Assembly: GCF_020379485.1 (NCBI RefSeq)
Contig: NC_063437.1
Span: 13,231,726 to 13,295,725 of the forward strand
DNA: 64,000 nt
Origin: Brassica napus
Taxonomy: Eukaryota > Streptophyta > Magnoliopsida > Brassicales > Brassicaceae
Direction of reading: 5' to 3'
Notes under the pieces: model-generated
Told to the model about the DNA's origin: nothing
The model's input: only the letters and a program-made list of their open reading frames with translations
The model's database searches: none
Translations under genes and position numbers: made by a program
Part shown: positions 35,740 to 48,263 of the stretch, piece after piece
Layout of the letters: every line of letters starts with the position of its first letter
Position numbering within the stretch: position 1 is the stretch's first letter

Positions 35740-36482
35740 CTAGATTTTAATCCGCACCCCCGTGCGGGTAACATTTCATTTATAAATATAAAATTTTATA
35801 TTATTTTGTATATAATAATTTATGATAATATATTATTGTCATTTTAAAAATAACTAAATAGATGATATATAGTTCTAAATATTAAAATTTAACATATGTT
35901 AACAAAAAATTTTTTTTAAAATTATTACATAATTTATGAATATTAATTATTTTAAAAGGTGAATGATATTTTAGTCACTTTAAATGGTGAATAATATTTT
36001 ATTTCTTTATCTTACCGAAAGTGTTTTTTTTTCAAAATATATTGGTTTACCAATTCAACATAATTTTAATATGTAAAAAAACATAATTTTAATATGTAAT
36101 TCATTAATTACTTCTATTTTAATATAATGTAGAATATACTTATATTTATAAAATTTATAAAATTAGAAAAAAATTTATTATTTTGTTTATAATAAAATTT
36201 TAATTAAAATTAATGTATAATAATATTATACTACTAATTTCGAAATTAATCAGTGCATTAATTAAAATAATATTAAAATTTTTAAAAAGATTTTGTTAGA
36301 TTTTTTCATAACAGATTTTTTTATTCCTAAAACTAAAATTTAAATTTATAGTTAAAATGGATTTGTTATTAATATCTTTATAATTATTTAGAAATGTTAT
36401 ATATTAAATAAACTAATGTAAACAATAAAAAATTATTTGAATATATGGACATAGACTTCTAGTATGACTATTTTGTAGTAGA
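35740..36482 (-). mobile_element. Non-autonomous Helitron, about 743 bp, minus orientation
   Basis: On the minus strand the 3' end is ACCCGCACGGGGGTGCGGAT followed by TAAAATCTAG and host T. The hairpin is GCAC/GTGC with flanking C:G pairs. The best 5' end is TCTACTACAAAATAGTC preceded by A at 36482-36483. An alternative start near 36133 lacks the A. Confidence 0.65.
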
Positions 36483-37041
36483 TAAAAATGATACTTCGAG
36501 AAGATTTTACCATTAATAATCCAAAGACACAAATCATTTTATTTTTATTTTTTATTTCATTTTTATGGTTTTTATTTTTTTCCTTCGCCTCTTCATCCCT
36601 TTCGTCATTCCATTTTTTCTACCTCTGTCACTCTATCTTAATCACTTCTACCAGCATCACTTATTATTTTAGCATTGTTAGTTGTTACTATTATCTCTTT
36701 CACCACTATAGTTTCATCTTCCATCAACTGTACCAAAACCAAAATCCGTTCATCTGGTGTTGTTAGATTTATTTTATCTTCCGCCACTGTAAAATACACT
36801 TTAAGCTCTATTACAATCAGTTAATAAAGAAGATCTAAGAATGTGAACAATTTTATTAGTTTTGTGTTCTATTATAAAATAGACATATAAAATAGAAAGA
36901 AAACAAATATGTATTATGTTTGTTGTTATTGCATTTGTAATATGGACACCACCACCACGACCATTTGTTTCATCATCACCTTTTCTTCCACCACTATCTT
37001 TCTCTCACTTAGTTTCACTGTTTTTTCTTCTATCTAACTAA
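36483..37041. other. Low-complexity Ser/Phe-coding and CACC-rich stretch
   Basis: An open frame at 36488-36766 is almost entirely F, L, S, H and Y from TTT/TCA-rich sequence and has no domain. Positions 36945-37025 are CCACCACCAC-rich. I regard both as noncoding. Confidence 0.4.
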
Positions 37042-37304
37042 GAGCATCCCTATTGAGGGATCATTTAATGGGTTCACGCACATTCCTATATAAAAAAAAT
37101 ATTATTATAATTGTGACTTATAAACCTGTCTCTTCCAGTTTCACCATAGTGAATCGGTTCAAGCACTGTAGCGCGGGTCCCACAACACATGGTGGCCCGC
37201 GATTGATCTAGATATTAATTTTTTTTTACGTAAAACAGAAAAATAAAAACATTAAAATAATAAAAAAAGAGAGGTTCAGAAGAGGTTCACTGATGTGCTT
37301 GCTC
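37042..37304. mobile_element. Harbinger-like MITE, 263 bp
   Basis: Begins GAGCATCCCTATTGAGGG and ends TGTGCTTGCTC. TAA flanks both sides (37039-37041, 37305-37307). A central GGTTCAAGCACTGTAGCGCG / GGTCCCACAACACATGGTGG part and a terminal GAGGTTCA repeat are shared in outline with the copy at 59756-60027. Confidence 0.75.
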
Positions 37305-37710
37305 TAACTCTCCTAGTGAATTTAAAAAAAAAATACAGTATACTATTCTATTTATGAATATAGTATAATACTCATCTGTTGACAAAAAAAAAATAGTATA
37401 ATACTCATCTTCTCCATTCGAGAACCAGATCAGATTTTCTATATCATTTACTTGATAAATATAGTACAATCTTGTTGCGTTACATATGCATAATACATTA
37501 GATACACATGCACGCGCATCTAAGGATAAATTAAAAAAAATTGACTTTAAATGGTCCATCCATAACTGGTACCTATAACATGGGTATATTTTTAATTCTT
37601 TCGTTTTTTATGAATATTTGACAAAATCAACTAATTAATATGCACTTTTCACATTTCTCAAATATTACTTGTTTAAATGAATATAAGTTAAAATGTGATG
37701 TAATATATTA

Positions 37711-37928
37711 AATCTGTTTCACAAAAAGTGTTATTTTCACATTTTTTATCACACAAAAAGTATCATTTCAAAATTTTAATATATATATTTATTTTAACTT
37801 AATATTAATTAAAAAATATATTGGTTAAGCATGTGTAAATATTAAGAATAAAAATGAGTTCAATTATTTTTTAATTTTTGTAAAAAGTGTCAAAACAACA
37901 TTACAACATTTTTGTAAAACAGAAGGAA
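37711..37928. mobile_element. Stowaway-like MITE remnant
   Basis: The left end ATCTGTTTCACAAAAAGTG and right end (inverted TTCCTTCTGTTTTACAAAA) are mutually similar. AT-rich flanks make the TA duplication uninformative. Confidence 0.4.
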
Positions 37929-37944
37929 TATATATATATATATA

Positions 37945-39110
37945 TTACACTGGGCATTGACCAATCAAATTTAAACGGTTTAAATTAAATTTACCTTATT
38001 ATTTTAACTTGAAAAAAAAACGTAAACCAATACTCTTTCCATTTTGATTTAAATGATTTTAGATTTTTCAAATAAATTAAGAAAACTAAAGATATTTTAA
38101 CTTTTTGATAATTTTAAATATTTAATTTACGTTGATAGTTTAAGGGTAAATAAACATTTCTTACTAAAAAAATTATAAATTTTGAAAAAACAACTAGTTG
38201 CTTTTTAAACAATTATAAAACTTTGTTTTAGGGTCTTGTTGGTGTAAACGCAGTGGTGAAGGTTGCGAGTAGTTACAGTTTCAAGCATTATTAAACGATT
38301 TGCACAATTGTTACATCGGTTAGAAATTGATGCATTTGCGGGAAAATTATGATTGGGTTTGACTACCAAATGAAACATTATTTTAGTAATAAATAAATAA
38401 TATTAACATCTTCTATTATATAAATTTTAAATTTATATTATTATAATTTCACATACAATTTATATTTAAAAAACATTTAGTATTATCTTTTTTTAAATAG
38501 GTTTTTATATATGTATATAGATTATTGTCTAAAAGATTATAGCAAAAATTTGTTTTAAATTTTTTGATATAAATTAAAATATAATATAGTATATATTAGT
38601 ATTTATATTATCTCAATTAAAATTTTTAATAAAATAGTTTTTCTATATTTATACAATTTTTTAAAAAAATATTTTTTATTTATCTTTATGCAATTGTCTA
38701 CAACCATAAACGTTAGCTGGAATTATTTTTTTAGTTTTAGATATTTGGAATTATACAAAGCAGTTTACAGCGTTTTTGTGATTGTTATAAAATGCTCAGA
38801 ACCACTGCTAACTGCAAACGCAGTATTTGCACGTAGTAATTGCAAAATCAGTCAAACCCTTTAAAAGGAAAAGTGTAATAAACAATAACGTATAAATCGA
38901 TCTTAATCATTTTCTCAATATTTGAAGAAATGTTAAAAAATTTAAAACTTGTCAAGTTTTGATTATTTTGTATGCATATCCACATTGTATTATTTCGTCT
39001 AATCTATCAGTTTTATATCTCCATTTTCGAATTTAATGTTTGTAAGGAAAAAGCAAAATAACACATTTTTGTCAACAAAAGTAAAATAACACCATCCATT
39101 ACGTGTATAT
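37945..39110. other. AT-rich spacer
   Basis: No gene recognised. Phrases around 38235-38380 (GTAAACGCAGTGGTGAAGG, TTGACTACCAAATG) and 38750-38865 (CAGAACCACTGCTAACTGC, CAGTCAAACCCTTT) are inverted relatives, suggesting an old terminal-inverted-repeat element of about 630 bp (roughly 38225-38865). Confidence 0.4.
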
Positions 39111-39115
39111 ATATA

Positions 39116-39900
39116 TTTTTTTTACGTCAAACAGTCATTCTATTACTTAAATTTGAGGTAGTCTGGTTATCCACTAGGCTGGAATAAAACAACTAACAAA
39201 ATCAAATTTTCTATGAAAAGATCTTATATATCTAACTAGAAAATCTAAAATATCATTTTGCCCTTGAAGATTGTAGGATATCTTGAATACTTGGAACATT
39301 TTTGAAGAGTCTTTATATCTTCTAGTTATGTTGAGAAATTTGGTCAAGCATGAGGTTGTTTAATCGTGGTGCCGACGTCCTTGCAGCCTGTTCCAAAATT
39401 CTGGCATGTTGAATGACATAGCATACTTTCCATCGTCCATGTCAAAGCTTATAATTCTGAATGTAAAGTTGACTGCTGCTGACTGCCGTCGTCTTATATT
39501 CCGTGTTCCCATTAATTAGATTTTTCTAGAATTGTCTTTCTAAACCCATCTACATCCACTGAATTGAGAAGTAGGAGTCAATGATCCATCCATCAAACAT
39601 ATGTTCTCCAAGCATATGACTTGTGAATCAATTTTACTTAATGTTTGTGATGTTATAGTAACATCCACATTTGCTGAAAACAAGTTTAGTATTGTTTCTC
39701 TGCATATCTGATCAGTTCTAAAAAATCTTTGTCTATCTCTTTCAATAGTTTATCCTTCCAATTTTTTCAGAAAAACCAAATTATCAAAGGAAATGAATCT
39801 CTATTTAGCTTTGGATTTTCAGTATTATTTTTTTCTAAAAGAGATAATCTATCTTGACATAAACATTTAGTATTTGGTATATGTATGGGTTCGACGGTAT
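39116..39900 (-). mobile_element. Decayed LINE RNase H fragment, minus orientation
   Basis: It begins with a T8 run (copied poly(A)) and a 3' region matching the copy at 18820-19745. The same order of RNase H-like phrases follows on the minus strand with several indels. It is a dead relic of the same LINE family. Its right edge lies close to the foldback element at 39972. Confidence 0.65.
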
Positions 39901-39971
39901 CGATGTTAAAGATCATATTTGTAGAACTGGTGGACATTTAAAAATAACATGAATTACTATCAGATTTTTTA

Positions 39972-41354
39972 GGGTTTTTAATAATTAAACCCCTCAACTA
40001 AAGATGAATCGTAAAAAAAACCATCAACTAAAAATCCTGTGAAATAAACCCTCAACTTTAGTTCCGTTAACATATATTACCCTCCGTCTAAAAAACCGTG
40101 ACGGAGGGTGACATATGTTAACGGTTTATAAGTTGAGGGTTTATAATGTTGAAAACTTAGTTGAGGGTTTTTTTTACGATTCAAAAATAGTTGAGGGGTT
40201 TTATCACTAAAAGTCATTAAAGGATTTTTAAGTTATTTATTATCCATTTATACATTGTTTTAGATTGATTTGTAAGCCTTTAAAACTAATTTATATTTTT
40301 AATATATTAATCTATTATAAAATTAATTTATACATCTTAAATTAATAATTTTCAACACGATTTACAACTTATTATAACTTCAAAATATTAAATTATTTGA
40401 TATTTGGCAATAGTGATATAAAAAAAAATTGTGTGTTTATATCGTCATTTTCAAATATCAAATAATTGAAAGTTTCTAAGTTATATTAAGTCTTAAGTAG
40501 TGTTGAGGATAATTCATCCATGAAGTCAATCTTTCTATTTGGAGTATGACGTACTTTTTCTTATTTTCATTATTTTCGTCATCAGGCTCATACTTTCCTA
40601 TTTTCCTATATTGTTCTTGATTTATTGTATTACTTTATGTTTCAAATATATTATTGATCAAGAAAATAAAAATATAATGTAGTTATTCAGAAATCAATGA
40701 GAATAAAAATAATCATGCATTATTTTGGAGGGGGAGAAGTATGAATCGGATGACAGAAATCATGAAAATAGGAAAAAATGCGTCATACTCTAAATAGAAA
40801 GATTGACTTCATGGATGAATTATCTCGACACTACTTAAGACTTAATATAACTTAGAAACTATAAATTATTTCATATTTGACAATGACGATATAAACACAC
40901 AAATTTTTTTATATCACTATTGCCAAATATCAAATAATTTAATATTTCAAAGTTATAATAAGTTGTAAGTAGTTTTAAAAATTATTAATTTCAGATGTAT
41001 AAATTAATATACAAATATATTAATGCATTAAAATTTATAAATTAGTTTTAAAGGCTTATAAATCTTAAAACAATGTATAAATGATAATAAATAATTTAAT
41101 AATATTTAATGACTTTTAGTGATAAAACCTCTCAACTAAAGATGAATCGTAAAAAAAAACCTCAACTAAAAATCCAGTGAAATAAACCCTCAACTTATAA
41201 ACCGTTAACATTTGTTACCCTCCGTCACGGTTTTTTAGACGGAGGGTAACATATGTTAACGAAACTAAAGTTGAGGGTTTATTTCACTGGATTTTTAGTT
41301 GAGAGTTTTTTTTACGATTCATCTTTAGTTGAGGGGTTTAATTACTAAAAACCC
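39972..41354. mobile_element. Foldback MULE-like element, 1383 bp, with 9-bp target duplication
   Basis: The whole element is one large inverted repeat. The end GGGTTTTTAATAATTAAACC is mirrored by GGGTTTTTAGTAATTAAACC on the other strand, and both arms of about 680 bp stay very similar to the centre near 40660. Each arm's outer 240 bp is itself an inverted repeat around CCCTCCGTC / GACGGAGGG. GATTTTTTA flanks both ends (39963-39971 and 41355-41363), a typical MULE-length duplication. No coding. A single transcript would fold into a long near-perfect hairpin. Confidence 0.9.
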
Positions 41355-41363
41355 GATTTTTTA

Positions 41364-42170
41364 CATCTAAAACAATAATTATTGTATCGTATATTATAAC
41401 ATGTCAGATTTTTTGTTATAACTACGTAACCGGTTATAAGCTGCCGAATAAAGTGTCGCATTTGACATTATTAATCTGAAATCTTGATAACATTATAACG
41501 AAAAGAGATATCAGGCCAATAAGAAACTTGACAAACTTGTCGATTTCAGTCAGGTAGGACATACTTATTGAACGCGACACGTCAATTTGACACGCAGTTT
41601 CTTAGCTGCCGTGACATGTGTCAGATTTAGCCATGTCATCTGTCTCGGTCACTCGTTTCTTTTGTCTCCGTCATCCTCGTGAAAGCCACAAATTCTGGCC
41701 ATGCATTTATTTTTAGGTTTGTGCACTCTCTAATAGTTTGCATTCAGTTGATAGTAAAATAGAACAACATTCATTAACTACAATTGGTTACTTGACTTAC
41801 GTGTTGATTTATTTATTTGTTCCATTTGATACCAAATAAAAATTTACATTTATGATAAGATTTACACAGCGGAATGATTTCTTCGTAAAGCTTATCCCTA
41901 GTTCTGATATTTTTGGTTTTGTCACTTGTGGTTCTTGTTTCAGTGCTCTAGCTTGAAATTTGGTCGATGTGTTTTGCGGATAGGAGTTCGTTTTCTTTTT
42001 TAATGTTTTAGTCTTGTTAGTTTTTCCAGGGTTGGTACTTCGTTTCCCTCGTTTTGAAACTTAAGATTTGAAACTTGTGGGCTTAATTAGTATTTCATCA
42101 ATGTATTGTAAACTGTGGTGAAAATAGTTACAAAAAAACAAAAAAAAATTGTGGTGAAATTTATCCTAAT
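41364..42170. other. Spacer, no recognisable gene
   Basis: Moderately GC sequence at 41560-41720 includes ACACGTC and GACATGTGTC words (ACGT-type sites) but no open frame of note. The remainder is AT-rich. Confidence 0.35.
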
Positions 42171-42686
42171 CTACTCTATTAAAATAGAGTTATTCTAAAA
42201 AAATTACTACATAAAGTTGCTAGACTAATTCATTAATAACTTAACATGTATTTATTTTTAATTAATCAAAAATATAACTCTTAAATAAAGGTTAAATATT
42301 GTTTCATTTTTATCTAATTTATTAAAATAGAATTGTTCTACAAAAATCTACTATATAAAATTGTTGGACAAATTCATTAGTAACTTAACATATATATATA
42401 TATTTTTTTTTCTTTAATTAATAAAAAATATAACTTTTATATAAAGTTTGATTCTATTAAAATAGAGTTATAATATAAAAAAATATTTATAAATTAAGCC
42501 ATTGAAATTAACTTAAGAAATTCATTAAAACTATTTGGGGTTGAGGCAACGTTATCGAATGAGATTGAAAAATATGAAATAACATTTCATGAAGAGATAG
42601 GGAAAAAACAAACAGCATTTTTGTTAACTAATCTCAAAATGAAAAGTATCTTTGATATATGCGCGAGTTTGGTTCTAGTTACTATT
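42171..42686 (+). mobile_element. Possible Helitron remnant
   Basis: TCTACTCTATTAAAATAGAG after A is a good Helitron-like 5' end. Diverged repeats of it occur at about 42308 and 42440. The candidate 3' end GCGCGAGTTTGGTTCTAG before T lacks an intact hairpin. Confidence 0.35.
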
Positions 42687-43472
42687 TACAACAGAGTGGA
42701 AGAATGAGGAGAAAAAACTAATATATAGACTTTCTAATCTTTTTATGTTAATGAAAGTTCAGTTTAAAAAGGATAAGGATTACTCATATACATCTTAGAA
42801 TTGCTTTACATATACATAATATAATGATTAGTAAAAGAAAGTGGAAAGTGGAGTAAATGAAAAAGTGGAAATGAATGAAAAGTAAAATAGATGGTATGAG
42901 AAAAAAGAATAAGGGAATTCGAGTAAATGTGTTTCTTTAGTAAATGTTAGAGTAAAAGTTAGAGTGTTTTTCTCTTTATGTACAATAAAATGTTGAAAAT
43001 GTGAAAAGCTTTGTTTTACCTGATTGGTGGATATGTAGCTGAATTTGGAGTAAATTTAATTTCAGAGTAAATATTTACTCTATTGATACCATACAATCCT
43101 AGCCATAGATCATATGTTATATGATAAGTAGGTTTTTGTATTGATTAGATTTCTAAAAAAATATTTTTTCAAAGTAGATATAAAGAATTTTATATTTAAT
43201 TATATAATAGAGTAATTAACTAACTGTTATAATCAATGCTAAACAACCCTGAAATGATCTAATCATTAGATCAAAGCTGAAGGATCTACATGAATGTCAA
43301 GAGAAGAAGAAGAAAGAAGAATCCGGTATATCCTAAGTGTATCAAAGAATTGGTATAAGGTAGAGGGTTTACGATTCTTAAGTTATTGTATTGTTCGGTT
43401 TAGAAAAGTGTCTTTTTTCATTAGTCACACGTGTGTTTAAGACGAGTGTAATCAACTGAGATATAAAGCTAA

Positions 43473-44953
43473 GACCATCTTTAACGGGAGCGCTTAATGC
43501 TGGTGCTTACCCTAATAAAGATTAAAAAAAAATAGGATTAATGAGAAGAAATGGTGCTTAATGAAGCGTTAGAAGCACCGCTGTTTGTGGGACACGTGTT
43601 GTGTCTTGGAGACACCTCTCTCTCTCTCTCTCTTGACAAAATCATTCGGCATCTCTCTCTCTTCTTCTCTTCCGACGAAACCTTCATCAAGACGAAGATC
43701 AAAGCAACAAAGCAATAAATACACATCAATCCTTCTCGTCGTTAGATATATTTGATTTCTGTTCTGAACCAAAATAAGAGACAAAGAGATATCACATAAG
43801 ACGTGAAAAGGAGACAAAGATTCGCACAAGCAAACTGAACGGATCAAAAAAAAATCGATTCGATTCATCTCCGCAAAAGAAATAGATTTGATTCTGAGTT
43901 CTCATCCCCAATAGGTAAGTTGATTTCTGGATACCCACCAAATATTTGATCGATTTCATTGATTTCCCCTAATTTGATGTCGTAAAAGGCTAGTCTTTGT
44001 GGTTAATTGGTGATTCTAGGGTTCTTCATACTCTGTTTTGTAGCTTTAGGGGTTCTTGATACTCTGTGTGTAGCTTTAGTTGGTGATTATAGTGTTTTTT
44101 CTTACTGGTACACAATTGAAATCGTGTTCTGATAAAAAGTCTTGCTTTTTATGTAGATTGTGTTGTTTCTGAGAAGACATCAAATGGCGGTTTATGATCA
44201 TAGTGGAGACATTGTGTTCAGGATTCTCACTCAATCGTTTCTCTGCAGTGCTAACAACGATGAAGAGGTTCCTCTCCAAACTCACTCCCAGGCAAATGGG
44301 TTTCACGAATTCGAACTCTTTCTTTGTAAAGCTCAGTACCAAGAAACAGCACTACTACAATCAATGCAGCTCAAGTTGATCAGACAAACCTGAAAGCTCA
44401 GTAAGATTTTGGGTGTTTTGTTTTGTTTTGGATTGTTGTAGGGTCACCAAAAAAAGATTAAACTTGTTCATTTGGATCTTGGGAATTACCATGTTATTTT
44501 CAGGTTTCGTCTTCCCATTGCATACCATGGAAAGGCATCATCTATTGTCATCTCTGGGACTGACATTATTCGACCAAGGATAGATTAGTTTCTTCCCTTG
44601 GTTTGTTTTGAGTTTGGATAATCCTTCCATTCTAATAGAATAAGGTCCAAGAGGTTAAGTTATTTAGTCGTTTGATGATGCATACATTGAATGTCTGTTT
44701 TGGTGTTTTGAAGCATGCATGTGAATAGAAAGTCCTGAAATTATTCGATAACATTCATATGATTGATTGAGTTTCATAAGTTATCTTCCTTCTCATCACA
44801 ATGTTTCATAATTTGTTTTTTAAGAATCCCAAAATAAACAACTTGCATTGGAGGACAATAATTTATAGATTTCTTAAATTAAGTGCTAACACCCGTTTAT
44901 TATTAAAAAGTGATTTAAGCACCCCATTAGGAATGCTAGGGTTAATGGTGATC
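43473..44953. mobile_element. Harbinger-like element, 1481 bp, with gene-like interior
   Basis: The end GACCATCTTTAACGGGAG matches the inverted other end GATCACCATTAACCCTAG, and the similarity continues through CTTAATG/CCTAATG. TAA flanks both sides (43470-43472, 44954-44956). The interior is GC-richer than the surroundings. It has a CT-rich leader with a (CT)n run at about 43615-43635, a splice-donor-like GGTAAGTTG at 43914 and acceptors near 44155 and 44504. There is a 68-codon open stretch (from ATGGCGGTTTATGATC, 44184) that I cannot assign. No transposase. It looks like a non-autonomous element that has captured or evolved a transcription-unit-like segment. Confidence 0.65.
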
Positions 44954-44956
44954 TAA

Positions 44957-46089
44957 ATGGTCAAGTTTTTGAGCATCGCTTTGTAATAAGTCAAGAAGAA
45001 AGAGAAAGAGAACTGAGTGTAACAGAGTTCGCTTGTGAGCAGTATAGTGATTGCTGATTCATTCCCAAACTCCAATGAGATATAGCGACGTTTTCTGAAT
45101 CAAGGAGGAGTGCGGTGAATACCGGATTAACATATATACAAATCATCAGTTTTAGATTCTTGTTCGTGCAATCGAGTTCAAGGAGAAGTCAAGATCGAGC
45201 GAGGTTCAATTAGTTCAATTTATCACATATCGGAATATAAATTTTTATTTTTTTTAACACACCTGATAGTAATATCATTTAGAAAAAAAACAACTGAATA
45301 GCTTGCCTATTTTTAGTGTTCGTCCCTACATACTCAGATGAGATCGACAATGAACTTAAATAATATTAATGGTTGTATCTCGTAGCTTCATTAACATTAT
45401 AAGTTTTGAAGTCTACGAAAAGCCATTAATCTCTTCGTGCATGTAAATGAAGAAAAAATTGCAACTTATTATATAACATTTAAAGCGAACCATATATGTA
45501 TATGAATGGTCCCTATTCATTTATTTATATTATGTTATTATCAAGCAATAAATTTCAGATCATGCAACTTATTTACATATCCCCACATACACATCCAATC
45601 ACCATCACACATTGTCATATACGTTTTCAACAAACAAACAAATTAGATACATCATGAACAAAACATATACTCCTTAAGAACTGATTTTTCTATTTTAAAA
45701 TATATTAAATAAAGAAACATTTAATTTATTGACTAATTGTTGCTATGTTTTGTTTTTAGTAAATGTTGTACTATTCACTCTTAAGGCATTTTTAAATGCA
45801 CTACCTAAAATATAAATCCTTTTTTATCTAAATCCTTTTTAATAAACAAAACATCCAGAACTTCAATCCTCAAATAAAAAGTATAAAATCATTTCCATTA
45901 ATATGAAATTTATTTTGGATTTCTGAGTATACTTAATATTTTATTAGAAATTAGTAATAAAAATTTATTTGATGTTTTAATTTGATAACTATCCAATCTA
46001 TCCACGCATGTTATATTTCACTCGAACTCACATAGTTATCACATTCACACCCATACATCTCAAAATCAAACAGTCAATTTTATCTTTGA
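44957..46089. other. Spacer, no recognisable gene
   Basis: AT-rich beyond 45240. The 44980-45200 part is GC-richer (AGAAAGAGAACTGAG, GAGGAGTGCGGTGAATACC) but contains no open frame that I recognise. Confidence 0.35.
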
Positions 46090-47915
46090 CTAGAGCCGGT
46101 GTCCGCGCTCCGCGCGGATTACATATTTAATTAAAGTATGTTAATATTTGTGTTAATGGATTTCTACGTGTTTTCCTGGGATTAAAACAATGGTGTAGAG
46201 GTGCCGCATGTTTGTATAGAAAACGATCATCATCTAAGAATCTTCATCACAAAAATGTTTTTTTTTTGCCAAAGTATTTAATTATTCCTATATGTGTCTT
46301 CTAGGGGTGAATGACGAATCTGTTGATACAGTTGGGAGCATGATTTTTTTATTAAAAACTAATTGTGGTTTTTTTCATAATTTGTATTTTTAAATAAAAA
46401 ACATATTTTACTAATAATGTTTATATTTGTTTTATTAGAGTTTTGTAACTATAAAATGAACAAAATATCTTTATTTAGTACTTATATAAAATTATATAGA
46501 GATAGATTATTAATTTATGATTCTGATGGGACTATATATTAATTTGGAACAAATATTAAGCAACTCAATTAGATTCTTGCAAACCAGGAGAAAAGGAGTG
46601 GTCGGTCATGTCGTCTGTATTTTTACCTTTTCCCAAGTTTTTAAAACGTTTCGTAGCAATAAACAAAAATCAAAACGTAGCATTGTATTTATATATTTGG
46701 AATCTTATCAGATAAGATGTAACTTTTCTTTTTTTTGTGCACTTCAAATTTAATAAGATGTAAATAGTCAAAAATATAAATATATATATATATAAAACAT
46801 AATTTGTATTTTATATTTGTTTTATTAAAGATTTGGATTAAAGTATTAAATTAATATATCAATACTAATAATGTTTTTGATTCAAAAATGCACTTGTAAA
46901 TTCAAAATACCTCCCATAAGCGGAAGATCTTTGGCGGTTGGTTTGACCATGGTATTGAGGAACAATCAATCCTTAAACAAAGGAAAGAATATTTAAATCT
47001 TAGGCAAAGTGAAATGGTTTGATAATAAAACATAGTGAAAAAGGTCTCAATGGATAAAATCGAACCATGAGATTAATTACAAACTAAAATCTTATAAAGC
47101 CAAAAAAAACTAAATATTTTACATGACCGATAGACGTGAACTACAATTGTAGTAGATTAGCAGGCATGAACTATTATATTAAATCAAAGTTTTTTGGCGG
47201 AGACCAATAGCTAAAGACGGAAGATTGTCGGTCTATGTTTAATCTTAACCAACTAAAATCTTATACGTTTGTTCGCACAGATTATCAATATGAATCTATT
47301 ATTAAAACAATTGAAAATAAACAGTGGAAGGTGAGCCAAACCCCACGTCTCCAACCGCATACGGACTTAACTATCCAACTCTTAAACATATTACTTATGC
47401 CAAAAAATTGACAAAATTGTGACTTTCAAATATTGACTTACACAAAATCTTGAACGGTTGGCGGTGGTGGTTTTTTCAGAGTGAGAGGGGATGAATATAT
47501 AGTCTTCAGATTAGAGTTCTTGATCCTAATGGTAGAATATATGTTATTTAATTTTCAATGAATACAGTATGCATTTTTGACATGAAATATAACGATTTCC
47601 TAAATTAAATTGTTCACCAGCTATAAGAATATTAAGTATGGAGCAAGTTAAAGTTGTAAAAATCGATTTTGATTTAGGATGGCAAAGATGTGGTAGCTAG
47701 AAGACTAATAATCAACAATCAATGCATGCATTGTTTTATTATGATGTAACTGGAGTTGAACCAGGTTAAACCGTGACTCTTCGCATATTTTAATGGTTGG
47801 TTTTTTTTTTTTAAAGTCCAGTCCGGAATGACATGGCATAATGGTTGGTTCTGATTATTTTGTTCATGTGGCAAGGCTTAGGAAGCTAGGATTTAGCTCC
47901 TTTTATATAGTAGGA
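46090..47915 (-). mobile_element. Non-autonomous Helitron, 1826 bp, minus orientation
   Basis: On the minus strand it starts TCCTACTATATAAAAGGAGC after A (47916) and ends with hairpin CCGCGC-GGA-GCGCGG, then ACACCGGCTCTAG and host T (46089). Both ends match the family of the larger Helitron at 52901-57667. The interior has no recognisable gene fragment. Confidence 0.85.
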
Positions 47916-48139
47916 TTAATAAGTCTGTTAACAGAATTATAAGGCTACCGCAAGTAAAACTGATAAATAAACTTGATTCACAGACACAGTCCCAGAACTT
48001 GTAATTAAACCCTAAAACAAAGGGTAAACCAATCTACACAACAAGCTGTCATCCTCTCAACTTACTTGCACAGCCTGTCGTTGCCCCCACTGGTCGTTCA
48101 AACTTCAAACTCCAATATCAAAAAACATAATCACATAAC

Positions 48140-48263
48140 ACCAAAATCCTACGTGGCACGTCTTGATTATATATATACACACACACAAAACCACATTTCT
48201 CTTCATCCTTTCCAAACTATTCATCTTGGCCTGAAACCTGGTCGACTCAGTGAGTCAAACCAA
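48140..48263 (+). promoter_or_regulatory. Promoter and leader of the DUF4228 gene
   Basis: A TATATATATA box lies at about 48168-48177 and an ABRE-like ACGTGGC at 48151-48157, immediately followed by CACGTC. An (AC)n run follows the TATA box. ABRE-type sites suggest abscisic-acid or stress response; this is inference. Confidence 0.55.

Noticed and set aside
36488..36766. 92-codon frame starting MILREDF
   Set aside because: Low-complexity F/S/L/H composition from T-rich sequence, with no domain.
43569..43868. Two overlapping minus-strand frames of 63 and 99 codons
   Set aside because: They read through a (CT)n leader-like run inside the Harbinger-like element and give arginine/glutamate low-complexity protein.
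48066..48263. N-terminal extension of the DUF4228 protein
   Set aside because: It begins with TTG, crosses the TATA box and leader, and the MGICMSYES start fits the family.
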